Part shown: piece by piece, positions 8,268-17,714 of the stretch | Numbering within the stretch: the stretch's first letter is position 1 | How the letters are laid out: each line of letters begins with the position of its first letter | Virus record (IMG/VR): IMGVR_UViG_3300008050_000061 | Span: 1-49,999 of that record | DNA from: a virus | Reading direction: 5' to 3' (one strand) | DNA length: 49,999 bases | Position numbers and translations under genes: made by a program | Notes under the pieces: model-generated | What the model saw: the letters and a program-made list of their open reading frames with translations, nothing else | The model's database searches: none | Told to the model about the DNA's origin: nothing

Positions 8268-9380
8268 TTAGCTCTCTTTGGTGCTCGTGTACTCGGTCGG
8301 CTGGAGCGAGCCGTTGAAGGCCGCGTCCACCTCGTACTTGCCGGTCGCGAGGGGGTACGGCGCGCTGTCCGCCTCCAAGTCGGCCTTGGACGCGTAGACG
8401 TAGACGTAGCCGTGGGTCGGCTGGTTGGCGCTGTTCCATGTGTCGTAGATCACGCGCACGTTGTGCTGCCGGAGCGACAGCATCCGGCGGACGTAGTCCC
8501 CGAACGTCCCGTCCGTCGTGTGCGCCGCCATGGGCTCCGACATGATCTCGTCGGCGGAGGGGTCCTGCACGTTCAAGATGCGGAGATTGTCTCCGATGCC
8601 GGTGCCCCCGGAGATGGCCGTGCCGTCGAGCAGCCGGATGTCGAAGTACAGGTCGCCGCTGTCCGACCCGATGCCCAGGACACGCACGAGGGTCTGCTCG
8701 CCGCCGGACGGCACGTAGACCGCCAGCATCCCGGCGTAGGCGTCCGACCGCGGCGTGGGCGGCACGTTGGGGCCGTAGAACCGCGTGCCCGGTACGTGGG
8801 CGGCGTCGGCGGTGTGCTCGTCGGTGGCCCCCTCGTGGCGCATCAGCGCGGCGTAGATCCGCTGAACCGCCCGGCCCAGGGTGCCCGCGCTGTCGTGCCC
8901 GGCCTGCGACTCGTCCCAGACCCCGTCCGCGATCTCGTCCACGGCGGAGGTCGCCAGTGCAGCCGCGTCCACGGCATCGGCAGCGAGCTTGACGCCCTCT
9001 CCGAACGAGCCGCCTGCGACGTGGTCCCCACGGGCGTCGTCCCAGGGGTTCCCCTCCGCCTGATCGACCTGCACGTACTCCAGCACGTTGCGGGACGCCT
9101 CCATCAGCTTGACCCGGTACCCCTCGCCCCCGACGCTGAAGGCGAGGTTGGGCTCGGAGATGATGAAGTCATAGAGCCCCGGCTGGTTGGTAGCGTCCGG
9201 CTCGTTCATGGCGACTGCGATGTAGCCCACGACCCAGGCACCCACGCCGTTCCACCAGTACCCGTCCGACAGGCGCTGCACGGCGTAGGTCGGGGCCAGC
9301 CCGGGAGCCCCCACGCCAGCGGCGACGATCTCCAGGCTGACGCGGAAGCGGTCCCACGGGTCGAGAGTCTGGTGTCGCAC
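8268..9380 (-). CDS. Tail appendage or fibre-linking structural protein
   Basis: 370 residues. It contains a repeat often seen in phage appendage proteins: VDEIADGVWDESQAGHDSAG near residue 150, with a weaker second copy (DEIMSEPMAAHTTDG) near residue 300. The N-terminal 110 residues are beta-rich. The start is GTG 9380, placed seven bases after GGAG in the motif copy GGAGACAAACGTG, which decides the start. Its position after baseplate J supports a baseplate-attached structural role. Confidence 0.55.
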   Translation of the reverse strand: MRHQTLDPWDRFRVSLEIVAAGVGAPGLAPTYAVQRLSDGYWWNGVGAWVVGYIAVAMNEPDATNQPGLYDFIISEPNLAFSVGGEGYRVKLMEASRNVLEYVQVDQAEGNPWDDARGDHVAGGSFGEGVKLAADAVDAAALATSAVDEIADGVWDESQAGHDSAGTLGRAVQRIYAALMRHEGATDEHTADAAHVPGTRFYGPNVPPTPRSDAYAGMLAVYVPSGGEQTLVRVLGIGSDSGDLYFDIRLLDGTAISGGTGIGDNLRILNVQDPSADEIMSEPMAAHTTDGTFGDYVRRMLSLRQHNVRVIYDTWNSANQPTHGYVYVYASKADLEADSAPYPLATGKYEVDAAFNGSLQPTEYTSTKES

Positions 9381-9389
9381 GTTTGTCTC

Positions 9390-9752
9390 CTACGCTGCCG
9401 GGCGGATGACGATCTGGACCTTCAGGTCGGTGCTGTTGGTCGCGTCGTCGGTCTTGACCCGGAGTCGGATGTCGTTCTGGGAGGTGTTGCAAGTGTAGTG
9501 GAACGGGCCCACCGGCTCGCTCATGTCGAGCGGCTTGCTGTCGAGGGAGGTGAGGGTCAGCGTCGCCACACCGACCTGCTGTAGCTCCACGTCGCACTGG
9601 GTGCCCGGCCCGGACACGTTCAGCACGCGGATCTCCTCGACCTGCCCCGACCAGAAGGGGGCGTTGATGTCCTCGTCGAACACCGCGTTCACGAACGACG
9701 TGCCGACGCCGCTCAGGGTCTTGCTGAAGATGGTGGGTCCACGTTCGTTCAT
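9390..9752 (-). CDS. Small tail-associated structural protein
   Basis: 120 residues, starting at ATG 9752, preceded by GAGAGACAA, which overlaps the stop of the baseplate J gene. The sequence is beta-rich (VGVATLTLTSLDSKPLDMSE). I do not recognise the family. A start further upstream is possible but would overlap baseplate J by about 50 bases. Context suggests a baseplate accessory protein. Confidence 0.5.
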   Translation of the reverse strand: MNERGPTIFSKTLSGVGTSFVNAVFDEDINAPFWSGQVEEIRVLNVSGPGTQCDVELQQVGVATLTLTSLDSKPLDMSEPVGPFHYTCNTSQNDIRLRVKTDDATNSTDLKVQIVIRPAA

Positions 9753-9759
9753 TTGTCTC

Positions 9760-11169
9760 TCAAGCGCCGGAGAGGTCGATGTTGCCGGACTCGACGCGGG
9801 CGAGTTCACCCGTGCCGATCACGACGTTGGCGAGGGGAGCGGTGTACGACACGTCGTACACGCCCGGAATGGCTTGCACCTGATACACCAACTCCGACAC
9901 GACCACGTCGGCGTTGATCCCCAGCCCATTGATGTATCGGTTGATCGCGGCCTTGGCGTCGGCCACCACGGTGGTCGCGCTGTAGCCGTCCTCCAGCACG
10001 ATTGTCCCCGTCACGATCTGCTGGTACACGGTCGGCGGCAGCACGGTGACATGCGTCCCCGCGGCCCGGTAGCCGGGGTAGGTGTTGCGGTCGGAGGCGT
10101 CGCCGTCGATGGTCTTCTGGACCTCGGGGATCAGGCCCAGGTAGTAGGTGTACTCGGCGGTGACACCGTCCGTGGGCTGGAGCCCGCCGCTCGGGATGCC
10201 CGCGGGCCCGCCGGGGATCAAGGTGATCTGGCCGGTGGCGTAGTTCAGCGTGTAGTCGGTGCCCTCGGTGAGCACGTGCGAAGACGAGGCCACGGAGTCG
10301 AGCCACGTCACCGTGAGGGTCGCGCCGACCTTCACCGGAGCGTTGGCGAGGCTCACCCGGATCTCACCGCCCGTGGCCGACGAGACGACCGTCTCCGCGC
10401 TGCCGTAGTTGTCGGAGATCCGGTTGACCGTGCCTGCGCCGTCGTCGATGTAGACCTCGACCTTGCCTAGGTCGGCCCCGGCAAGCTCGACCACCTCCGC
10501 GGCCTTCACGCTCCCGTAATCGGTGACCGTGACCGACAGGGCCGCGTACTTCAGCGCGTCGGGCGTCCCGCGGCTCAGGGAGCGCAGGTAGGTCTTGATC
10601 CGCTCGCGCAACTGCGGGTCCGTCTCGGCGTCCTGCCCGCCCGTGCAGGCGGCGTCGTTGGTCACCGTCTCGATGCCCGCGATGGCTCCCATCTCAGTGA
10701 TGGTGTCCGCGTCGGCGTTCCCCGCGTCTCCGGCCTCGATCGCCTGGATGGGGACGGACGGGCTGTCGGTGTCGCCGTCGCTGATCGAGCTTGCGGCGGC
10801 GGTGGCGTACTCCGCGCCTCCGTCCGGCACGTTGATCTTCGACCCGGAGGGGATGACCACCGCCCCGGTGTTGCCGGTGCGGCTGAACACCGCCGTGCCC
10901 GCGGCCTTGGCGGCGGACTTGCGGGTGATCTCGTCGGGGTTCACGTCCTTGGCGCGCTCGTCGAGGTCGTCGCCGGTCGCCGTGTCCAGATCCCAGATCC
11001 GCATCAGTTGGACCTGCTGGTAGCTCAGGTCGTCCAGTTCCCGGGCCACGCCCGCGAGGACCGTGTGCAGGACGCCGCCTTCCTCCAGATCCGTGAGGTC
11101 CGTCCGCGCGACGACCCGGTACGCCATCCGGGTCAACTGGTCCGTGAAGGTGCGCGGCTGGAAGGGCAT
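9760..11169 (-). CDS. Baseplate J-like wedge protein
   Basis: 469 residues matching the baseplate J family (P2 gpJ/Mu gp47 type). Visible hallmarks are an N-terminal DLTDLEEGGVLHTVLAGVA, then LDDLSYQQVQLM, ATGDDLDERAKD, and the central AGDAGNADADTIT with GGQDAETDPQLRERI. In contractile tails this protein forms the wedge that transmits the sheath contraction signal. It follows the LysM baseplate gene and precedes the appendage genes, the usual order. Confidence 0.9.
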   Translation of the reverse strand: MPFQPRTFTDQLTRMAYRVVARTDLTDLEEGGVLHTVLAGVARELDDLSYQQVQLMRIWDLDTATGDDLDERAKDVNPDEITRKSAAKAAGTAVFSRTGNTGAVVIPSGSKINVPDGGAEYATAAASSISDGDTDSPSVPIQAIEAGDAGNADADTITEMGAIAGIETVTNDAACTGGQDAETDPQLRERIKTYLRSLSRGTPDALKYAALSVTVTDYGSVKAAEVVELAGADLGKVEVYIDDGAGTVNRISDNYGSAETVVSSATGGEIRVSLANAPVKVGATLTVTWLDSVASSSHVLTEGTDYTLNYATGQITLIPGGPAGIPSGGLQPTDGVTAEYTYYLGLIPEVQKTIDGDASDRNTYPGYRAAGTHVTVLPPTVYQQIVTGTIVLEDGYSATTVVADAKAAINRYINGLGINADVVVSELVYQVQAIPGVYDVSYTAPLANVVIGTGELARVESGNIDLSGA

Positions 11170-11181
11170 GGACCGGTCCTA

Positions 11182-12963
11182 TCAGGTGAGGGCGGTGCTG
11201 ACCGACGTGGCGGAGGTGCTTCCGACAGGCAGCACGTCCACGTCGAACTCCACCGTATCGCTGTCGATTGTCGCCTGCATCCGCAGGACCCGATCGACCC
11301 GGGAGTCCTGCCGGAGAGTGCCTCGGAGCGCGGTCTTGAGGGCGGTGACGTTGGAGTCGCGGTTGCCGAACCCGACCATCCGGGGGAGCCCGTAGGTGGG
11401 GCTCGTGGGCATCGACCCGCGGAGGGTCCACGTCCGCATCTGGGTGGCCTGGACGAGGTTGGGGACGCCCTCGATCAAGGCCGCGTCCCGCATGGTGCGG
11501 CGGTCCAAGGTGATGTCCACCGACGCCCGGCCGGGCCTGGAACCGTTTGTCTCGTAGAGACGGAAGTCCCGGCCCAGCAGTTCGGCCTGCGTGGTCCCGG
11601 CTGCGGCCGACGACACCGCCGACGCCTTGACGGCCTTCAGGCTGGGCACGGCGATGGTGTCTCCGGGGGCGACCGTCCCCGGGGCCCCGGTCTTGGAGAT
11701 GTAGGGCGACTTCAGCCCGTTCATCAGCGCGATGTCGTACCACTTGGCCCCGTCGCGGAGGAACTTGGCCGCGATGCTCGGCAGGGTGTCCGTGCGCTGG
11801 ATCACGTAGCTGACGACGCCCGGGTAGTTGCTGTAGGCCCGCGTCGCGGGCAGCGCGCCCGCGTTCTGCAAGGTCTTGGTGCTCACCGGCACGTTGGCGT
11901 TCGCCATGTCCGCCGACGACGACGGCGACCCCCCGTCCGCCGCCGTCTGCGCGTCGGTGGTGCTGGTCTTGCTGAGCCCGGCAGACGCCGCGGAGTCCAC
12001 CGCTGCGTCCTCGTCGTAGGAGCGCCCGAACGCCGCAAGCTGCGCCGCCATGGCGTCGAGGCCGTCCACCATGTTGCGGTACTGCGCGGTCACGTCGTAG
12101 GGCACGTCCGCAGCCGCCTCCAGCGTCTCCAACACCTCGTCGAGGAGCGCGGTGATCGACGCGATGAAGCTCGCCCCGAACGCCGCGGTGCGGGCTCCGC
12201 CGTTGATCACGTCCTGCGCGGCGGAGACAATCCGGGTCACGTCGTCGATCAGACTGTCGATCGTGGCCGCGAAGTAGCGGACCTCCCCCAGGAAGCCGCT
12301 GACCTCTTGCAGGGCCCCCTGGACGATGGCGAGGCCCTTGGCGATGGCCGCGATCACGTCCTTGACCTTGCTCAGGAAGTTGGACGCCGACTCGCCGGGC
12401 TCGTCGATCGCGTCCGCGTCGCCGATCGACTTGAACTTGAGCGTGAAGGGGTACATCAGCCGGGTGGCGATGGACCGTTCCAAGTCCACGACCTCGGGTA
12501 CCACGACGTAGTGCTCCTCGGTGCGGAAGTCGTGCCAGACGAGGTAGGTCGCCGCGCCCTTGGTCGGGTCGGCCTTCAACTCGCCGTACCGCTCGATGAA
12601 GTTGCGGAGCAGCCGCATCGTCCACATCGGGCCGGACAGCTTGTCGGTCGGGTTGTGGGGCGCGTAGGGCCCGAACTTGCTCGTGTCGCTCCCGGCGCGA
12701 GGAGACAAACCAAAGTTCGCCTTGACCGTGATCGTCTTCCAGAGGAGGCCCTGCTCCTCCGCGATCAGCCCGCCCATGGTCGGCGTGACTGCCTGTCGCA
12801 TGACCCGGCTCGTCGTCACCGCCTGGGGCCCCAAGGGGAAGACGAACACGGCGTCCTCTTCCGGGGACACCAGTTGGAGCGCGTAGGGCTTCTCCAACTG
12901 GTACCAGCCGTCATCCAGCCGCTCCTGACGGCTCTCCTCTCGTAGCTGGTCGATGGCGCTCAT
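11182..12963 (-). CDS. LysM-domain baseplate/tail protein
   Basis: 593 residues. A LysM module is visible around residues 383-440: SYVIQRTDTLPSIAAKFLRD, then WYDIALMNGLKSP, then GTVAPGDTIAVPS. LysM domains bind peptidoglycan or stabilise baseplate joints, as in XkdP-like proteins. The N-terminal region includes YALQLVSPEEDAVFVFPLG. A helical middle (about residues 170-320) is followed by the LysM and a C-terminal beta region with FDVDVLPVGS. It lies next to the gpV-like spike and baseplate J, so a hub/wedge bridging role is likely. Confidence 0.75.
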   Translation of the reverse strand: MSAIDQLREESRQERLDDGWYQLEKPYALQLVSPEEDAVFVFPLGPQAVTTSRVMRQAVTPTMGGLIAEEQGLLWKTITVKANFGLSPRAGSDTSKFGPYAPHNPTDKLSGPMWTMRLLRNFIERYGELKADPTKGAATYLVWHDFRTEEHYVVVPEVVDLERSIATRLMYPFTLKFKSIGDADAIDEPGESASNFLSKVKDVIAAIAKGLAIVQGALQEVSGFLGEVRYFAATIDSLIDDVTRIVSAAQDVINGGARTAAFGASFIASITALLDEVLETLEAAADVPYDVTAQYRNMVDGLDAMAAQLAAFGRSYDEDAAVDSAASAGLSKTSTTDAQTAADGGSPSSSADMANANVPVSTKTLQNAGALPATRAYSNYPGVVSYVIQRTDTLPSIAAKFLRDGAKWYDIALMNGLKSPYISKTGAPGTVAPGDTIAVPSLKAVKASAVSSAAAGTTQAELLGRDFRLYETNGSRPGRASVDITLDRRTMRDAALIEGVPNLVQATQMRTWTLRGSMPTSPTYGLPRMVGFGNRDSNVTALKTALRGTLRQDSRVDRVLRMQATIDSDTVEFDVDVLPVGSTSATSVSTALT

Positions 12964-12973
12964 GGCGGCGATC

Positions 12974-13933
12974 CTACTCCGACTTCAGGTGATCAGCGAG
13001 GTACGTCCCATCGCCAGTCCGCGTGATCATCGTCGTAATGCCCGACGAGGACAGGAAAGCCGACGCCGCGGAGACAATCGCCGTCTGGCCACTGTCGGTT
13101 CCCGTGACCGCCTCGCCGCCCGCTGTAGCCCCGGACACCACCGACACCGCCGCGGACATCGCGGTCACCAGCGTCTGGAGCGAAGTGAGGAGGGTGTTCA
13201 GGTCGCTCTGGAGCGTCTCGCCCTGGAGGACCTTCTCCGTCGTGCCGCCGCTGGTCTTGACCTCGACGGCCTTGGCGCTGTCCACGGTGACGGTGACGTT
13301 GGCCCCGTCCTCGATCAGGACCTCGCCACCGTCCGCGAGCGTGACCTTGATCGAGCCGTCCCCGGTGTTTGTCTCCGACCCGTCCGTGTCGATGGTCCCG
13401 GCCCCGGCGTCGGACAGGTCCACCTCGACGCCACCCGTGTCGGTGACCGCGAACTTGATCCCGCTGACCCAACGGGCCATCCGGTATTTGTCTCCGTCGT
13501 TGGTGGACATCGCCCGGAGCGTCCGGGGGTGCGGCAACTGGCCTACGATGATCGGCCGGTGGATGTCGGCGTCGAGGAAGTCCACGACCACGAGATCGCC
13601 GTCGAGGTCGGACATCGACGTGTAGCTGCCCTCCGTCCCCGACACCTTGCCCCCGGTCACGTTGACCGACCCAGCGCGGGGCACCCACGTCTCCAGATCC
13701 CAGATCCCCCCAGACCGGGTCAGGATCGGCACCTGCCGCAGCACACCGCGCCAGCCGGGCTCGGTCAACTGCACGTCGCAGAGGATCCCCGGGACCTTGT
13801 CGCTGAAGGTGGGGGCGCTGGGGTGGTCCTCGTCGGGCCGGTAGACCGCCACGACGTAGCCCCGGACAGGGCCTTTCGCCCGCCGGGGGGTCGGGCGATG
13901 GCGGACGTGCCGGAGTGCGGAAGGCTCGTGCAT
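12974..13933 (-). CDS. Baseplate spike/assembly protein, gpV-like
   Basis: 319 residues. The OB-fold region has the family signature: GDLVVVDFLDADIHRPIIVG followed by QLPHPRTLRAM. The C-terminal part contains repetitive short beta strands (ADGGEVLIEDGANVTVTVDS), as in the beta-helical shaft of membrane-puncturing spikes. Start ATG 13933 overlaps the hub gene stop by one base. It should form the central trimeric spike below the tail tube. The last 100 residues are Ala/Ser/Thr-rich and of unknown role. Confidence 0.8.
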   Translation of the reverse strand: MHEPSALRHVRHRPTPRRAKGPVRGYVVAVYRPDEDHPSAPTFSDKVPGILCDVQLTEPGWRGVLRQVPILTRSGGIWDLETWVPRAGSVNVTGGKVSGTEGSYTSMSDLDGDLVVVDFLDADIHRPIIVGQLPHPRTLRAMSTNDGDKYRMARWVSGIKFAVTDTGGVEVDLSDAGAGTIDTDGSETNTGDGSIKVTLADGGEVLIEDGANVTVTVDSAKAVEVKTSGGTTEKVLQGETLQSDLNTLLTSLQTLVTAMSAAVSVVSGATAGGEAVTGTDSGQTAIVSAASAFLSSSGITTMITRTGDGTYLADHLKSE

Positions 13934-15471
13934 CAGGTGTACCCCTGGTCCTTCATCTGCTCGGCGAGGTTGTCGGACTCGTCGTCCCAGACCTCGATGA
14001 TGCCCCCGACGTTGACCGACGCGCCCGACAACTCGTTGGTGTACTTCTGCGCGGCCCCGACCACCGCTTCCACCCGCCGCGACTCCGCGTAGCCCCGCGA
14101 GAGCAGGACCTGGGTGTCTACTTGCGGGACCTGTCCCGCGGCCCACGAGTGCTGAACGCCCTCGACGTAGAAGGTCAGGTCCTCGGGGTACGCCGTGTGG
14201 CCGGACGGCGTGTAGGAGGTCGGTGGGCCTCCTGTCAGGGCGATCTTCTGGCCGATGCGGATCTCCGGGGCGAGTTCCCCGAACCCAGCGACGCCGCTCA
14301 GGTAGTCCGCGTTCAAGACGTTCCACGAGAGCACCAGGGCTTGCCACTCCAGGGACTCGGTGTAGAACGCGTCAGCGCCGCCCTCGTCGCTGAGCGCCAT
14401 GTACGGCGTGCGTTCCTCCAACCGGCGGAGCCCGTACCGGCCCACGCTGTCGAGGTCCACCAGGGGCGGGAACAGGAAGTAGGCGTCTTGGCTCATGGTC
14501 GAGGGCATCTCACCGATCACCATGACGTGGTTCACCCGGTCGCGCCCCTTAGAGAGAGACAAACGCGTCAGCCGGGAGTAGGGCACGTCGTGGGTCTTCA
14601 GGTCGAACCACGGGGAGTACGTCGTGTCCGCGGCGTTGACGAACGGCTTCTCGCGGAACACGAGGTAGCCCTTCCTGGGCGCTTCCACGTCCTGAAAGCG
14701 CGTTTCCAGCCACATCTCGTTCATCGTCGGGTTCTGGTAGGCCCGCGCGAACTGCCAGACCGGATTGGCTCCTGGGGACTGTAGGACTTGCGGGATGTGG
14801 ACGAACCCGCGTAGCTCCTGCACGTAGCTCTCAACGTCGATGTGCTGGGCCCAGGGGGTCTTTGTCTCCTTCGCCCAGACCCCCGCCGGGACCATGTGCT
14901 GCTGGCCGAACGAGCCCCCGGCCTTGAGGAAGTCGAGGAGGAGCGCGGGCACCACCGCGCTGGGCCTGCCGGAGAAGGTCGTCAAGATCGACGCCATCGC
15001 TACACCAGCCACGTTGCTGTGCGCGGGGTCGTAGGGGTTGAAGTAGACCGGCACGTCGAGCGCGGCAGCGGTGAGATCCCGGCCGGAGAGGGTGACCTGC
15101 TGCTCTATGGCTCCACGTCCGCTGACGCCGACCGACATGCCCACGGTGTCGATGCGTCCGACCATCAGGTGGCTCTCGACGCCGTTCTTGACCGCGTTGA
15201 TCGTGATCCAGTCCCCGTCCTTGATCAAGGTCGCCAGGGGCCTGCCGTCGTGGGGTCCGCCGACCATGTAGTGCTTGGCCGCGATCTGGAAGGACCCGGC
15301 CCCCTCGCCCAGCATCTTGCGGACGGTCACCCGCCGAAGCGGCCCGGTCAGGTCGGTGTTCCACGCGGCCCAGCCCGCCTTGCTGGAGGCGGAGCTACCG
15401 GAGACAAACAGCGGGATGTCCCCGTTGTCGAACGTGTGGGCCGTCGCCTTGATCCAAGTCGTGTTCAGCAT
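13933..15471 (-). CDS. Baseplate hub protein (gpD/XkdQ-like)
   Basis: 512 residues. DLTGPLRRVTVRKMLGEGAG and the DWITINAVKNG and LMVGRIDTVGMS strands resemble the late-control gpD/XkdQ hub family that caps the tail tube. A C-terminal tract (LAPEIRIGQKIALTGG, YVEGVQHSWAAG) fits the second hub fold. It sits between the tape measure and the gpV-like spike, as in other contractile phages, and overlaps both by TGATG. Confidence 0.75.
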   Translation of the reverse strand: MLNTTWIKATAHTFDNGDIPLFVSGSSASSKAGWAAWNTDLTGPLRRVTVRKMLGEGAGSFQIAAKHYMVGGPHDGRPLATLIKDGDWITINAVKNGVESHLMVGRIDTVGMSVGVSGRGAIEQQVTLSGRDLTAAALDVPVYFNPYDPAHSNVAGVAMASILTTFSGRPSAVVPALLLDFLKAGGSFGQQHMVPAGVWAKETKTPWAQHIDVESYVQELRGFVHIPQVLQSPGANPVWQFARAYQNPTMNEMWLETRFQDVEAPRKGYLVFREKPFVNAADTTYSPWFDLKTHDVPYSRLTRLSLSKGRDRVNHVMVIGEMPSTMSQDAYFLFPPLVDLDSVGRYGLRRLEERTPYMALSDEGGADAFYTESLEWQALVLSWNVLNADYLSGVAGFGELAPEIRIGQKIALTGGPPTSYTPSGHTAYPEDLTFYVEGVQHSWAAGQVPQVDTQVLLSRGYAESRRVEAVVGAAQKYTNELSGASVNVGGIIEVWDDESDNLAEQMKDQGYT

Positions 15472-17366
15472 CAGCCGCCACCCACCCCGGAGCCATCAGG
15501 CCGGTACGCGGACACGTCGCGTACCTTGGACGTGAGGTCGTCGAGGATGGGCCCCAGGCCCGTCTGGATGCCGTCTGCGAGGTTGATCAGAGCCTCGTTC
15601 AGGGCCGTGACCTGCTGGGCGGCGCGGTAGCCCGCCTCGATGCGCTTGCCCTCCAGCCCCGCCTCGACCTGGGTGAGTCCGGCGACCGTGGACACACCAG
15701 CGCGGCCCGCGTCGATGATCCCGCCCGCGGTCATGCCACCGCTTGCCGCTCCGGCGAGGGGGATCCCTCCAGCCAAGGCTCTGGCCGTCGTCGCTCCGAC
15801 CCCGCCCTTGTCGCTCAGCGCCCGCTGAACAAGGAGCGCACGCATGTTCGGGCCCAGGCCCGAAGCCCCGGTGAAGTTCTGGAGGTACCCGGGCATCGTT
15901 GCCGTGGCCGCGCCGAACTCCTGCAAGTCGAGCATGTACTTGGCGTACTCCTCGGGTCCGCCCTCCCCGGTGTAGCCAGCCGCTCGGAGCAGCATGAACT
16001 GGTCAGCGGTGTCACCACCGCCCGACGCCATCATCCCGGTGACGGCCTGCCCGTACCCTTGGGTGACCTTCCCGGCCATGTAGCCACCGACCACCGTCTG
16101 AAGGCGGCGCTCCATGTTCATCATCCCCTCCAACGAGGACACGTCCTGCCCAAGCTCCATTTGTCTCCGCAGGATGCCCTGGATGCCGGAGAGGTACTCC
16201 GCGATCTCCGACCCCTCCAGACCGGCGGCGACCGCCGACCCGATCAGGCGGGCGACCACGTCCTCGCCGCCGCTACCCGCGCCACGACCCATCGTGCGGC
16301 CGGTGGACCGCAGCATCTGCCCGGTCTGGCCGACGCCGACGCCGAACGCCGTCTGAGCGGCGCGGGCGAAGTCGTAGGTCCCGGCACCCGCGCGGTACCC
16401 GATGCCCTGCGACAACTGCGACGCCTCCTGAAGGGCTTGTGACGGCGCAACGCCGTAGGCTGCGCCCACCGCCTCCAGATCGACAGGGCGGGTGGCCCCT
16501 GCCGCCGCGATAGCCGCTCGGCGCGCCTCGGCGCGCTTTGTCTCCAACGTCCGCGCCTTGTCGGTCGCTGCCGCCTGATCGTAGCCCCGCTGCCTCTGGA
16601 ACTTGCGGCCCTCGCTGCGGTCGATCTCTCGTGCCTCGGAAGCCGTGACCCCGCTGGTCTTGATCCCCAGGTTCGCCTGAGCCGCCGTGAGGCTACCCGC
16701 CCCGCCGGTCAGGGCGCTGTGTTCGCCCTCCCAGCGGCGGTAGAGATCCCGGTCCTGTACAGACCCCAGGTCATCGGCACTGAGGCTCGTGCCCCGGGCG
16801 CGCCGTAGCCCTCCGGCCAGCCCGGCCTTCTGGGCCACGGTCCCGCCCAAGTAGGCGTAGGTGTCGCGCCGCGTCTGCGCGTGCCGCAGCGCCGACGAGT
16901 ACATGGAGTAGGAGGCCAGCACTCCGCCCGCGGCCAAGGGCCCTGCCAGCGGGATCGCGCTCAGGCCGGAAGCCAAGGCCCCCGCGGTGGGCATCGGTAC
17001 ATGGGCCCGGCCCATGCCCCCCCAGGATCCACCACCGCCACCCCCGCGCCCACGCCCGCCGCCTCTACGGGCTCCGCCGTCCAGTTCCTTCTGGAGCCGT
17101 GCGGCCTCGACCCGTGCCTTGCGGAGGTCGGCGGCGAGGTCGCGGTACGCCTTGGAGGACTTGTCCGTGCGAGACAAAGAGGTGTGGAGCTTCTCCGTCA
17201 GCCGGATCAGCGCCTGCATCCCCCGGCTGACCTCGTCCATCGCCTTGTTGAAGCCGCGCATCCGGCCGGACTTGAATGTCTCCTTCAGCTTCTTGTCGAG
17301 CTTGTTCACGTCCCGGCCATCGGCCTTCAACTGGAGGGTGACCTGTGACCGTGCGTTGGTGGACAT
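15471..17366 (-). CDS. Tail tape measure protein
   Basis: 631 residues. The N-terminal 110 residues are strongly helical and charged (DVNKLDKKLKETFKSG, YRDLAADLRKARVEAARLQK), followed by a Gly/Arg-rich linker and long Ala/Gly-rich hydrophobic helices. This is typical of tape measures that fix tail length and are ejected. At about 1.5 angstrom per helical residue the length suggests a tail on the order of 90-100 nm. It lies directly after the chaperone pair, the usual order. Start ATG 17366 overlaps the upstream stop. Confidence 0.85.
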   Translation of the reverse strand: MSTNARSQVTLQLKADGRDVNKLDKKLKETFKSGRMRGFNKAMDEVSRGMQALIRLTEKLHTSLSRTDKSSKAYRDLAADLRKARVEAARLQKELDGGARRGGGRGRGGGGGGSWGGMGRAHVPMPTAGALASGLSAIPLAGPLAAGGVLASYSMYSSALRHAQTRRDTYAYLGGTVAQKAGLAGGLRRARGTSLSADDLGSVQDRDLYRRWEGEHSALTGGAGSLTAAQANLGIKTSGVTASEAREIDRSEGRKFQRQRGYDQAAATDKARTLETKRAEARRAAIAAAGATRPVDLEAVGAAYGVAPSQALQEASQLSQGIGYRAGAGTYDFARAAQTAFGVGVGQTGQMLRSTGRTMGRGAGSGGEDVVARLIGSAVAAGLEGSEIAEYLSGIQGILRRQMELGQDVSSLEGMMNMERRLQTVVGGYMAGKVTQGYGQAVTGMMASGGGDTADQFMLLRAAGYTGEGGPEEYAKYMLDLQEFGAATATMPGYLQNFTGASGLGPNMRALLVQRALSDKGGVGATTARALAGGIPLAGAASGGMTAGGIIDAGRAGVSTVAGLTQVEAGLEGKRIEAGYRAAQQVTALNEALINLADGIQTGLGPILDDLTSKVRDVSAYRPDGSGVGGG

Positions 17367-17698
17367 CAGGACCTCCAGATTGAGCGACGAGCCGTAGGCT
17401 TCAAGCTGAAGTCAGGGGTACGCCCGGCAGCGATCTGCCGCTCCCACTCGTCTACCACGGGGTCGCCCGTCAGGATAGGATCCTCCCAGCGCCGGGAAGT
17501 GCGCGCCGCAGGGGGTCCCCTAACTGGTGACCCAAGCGTCGTGGGGGCCAGCGACGGCGCACGCGTCTTGATGCTGTCGCCCAGGTGCAGTAGGAACGCC
17601 TGTAGGGTCAACGGTTGGAACTCGTTGAACGCTTTGGGCGGTGTGCCCGTGGACTTGAACCACGAGTAGCGCAGGAGCCAGTCAAGGTCACCAGCCAT
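17366..17698 (-). CDS. Tail assembly chaperone, C-terminal (T) part, probably made by frameshift
   Basis: 110 residues from ATG 17698, but no Shine-Dalgarno precedes that ATG. The frame is open upstream through the end of the preceding chaperone gene and reads GAQHAEDLARWMAGDLDWLL, a continuous amphipathic helix. It is offset +1 (equivalently -2) from the upstream gene. As in lambda G-GT and Mu-like phages, it is therefore probably translated as an extension of the 17715-18173 product. It overlaps the tape measure start, its expected client. Confidence 0.65.
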   Translation of the reverse strand: MAGDLDWLLRYSWFKSTGTPPKAFNEFQPLTLQAFLLHLGDSIKTRAPSLAPTTLGSPVRGPPAARTSRRWEDPILTGDPVVDEWERQIAAGRTPDFSLKPTARRSIWRS

Positions 17699-17714
17699 CC
17701 AGCGCGCGAGGTCT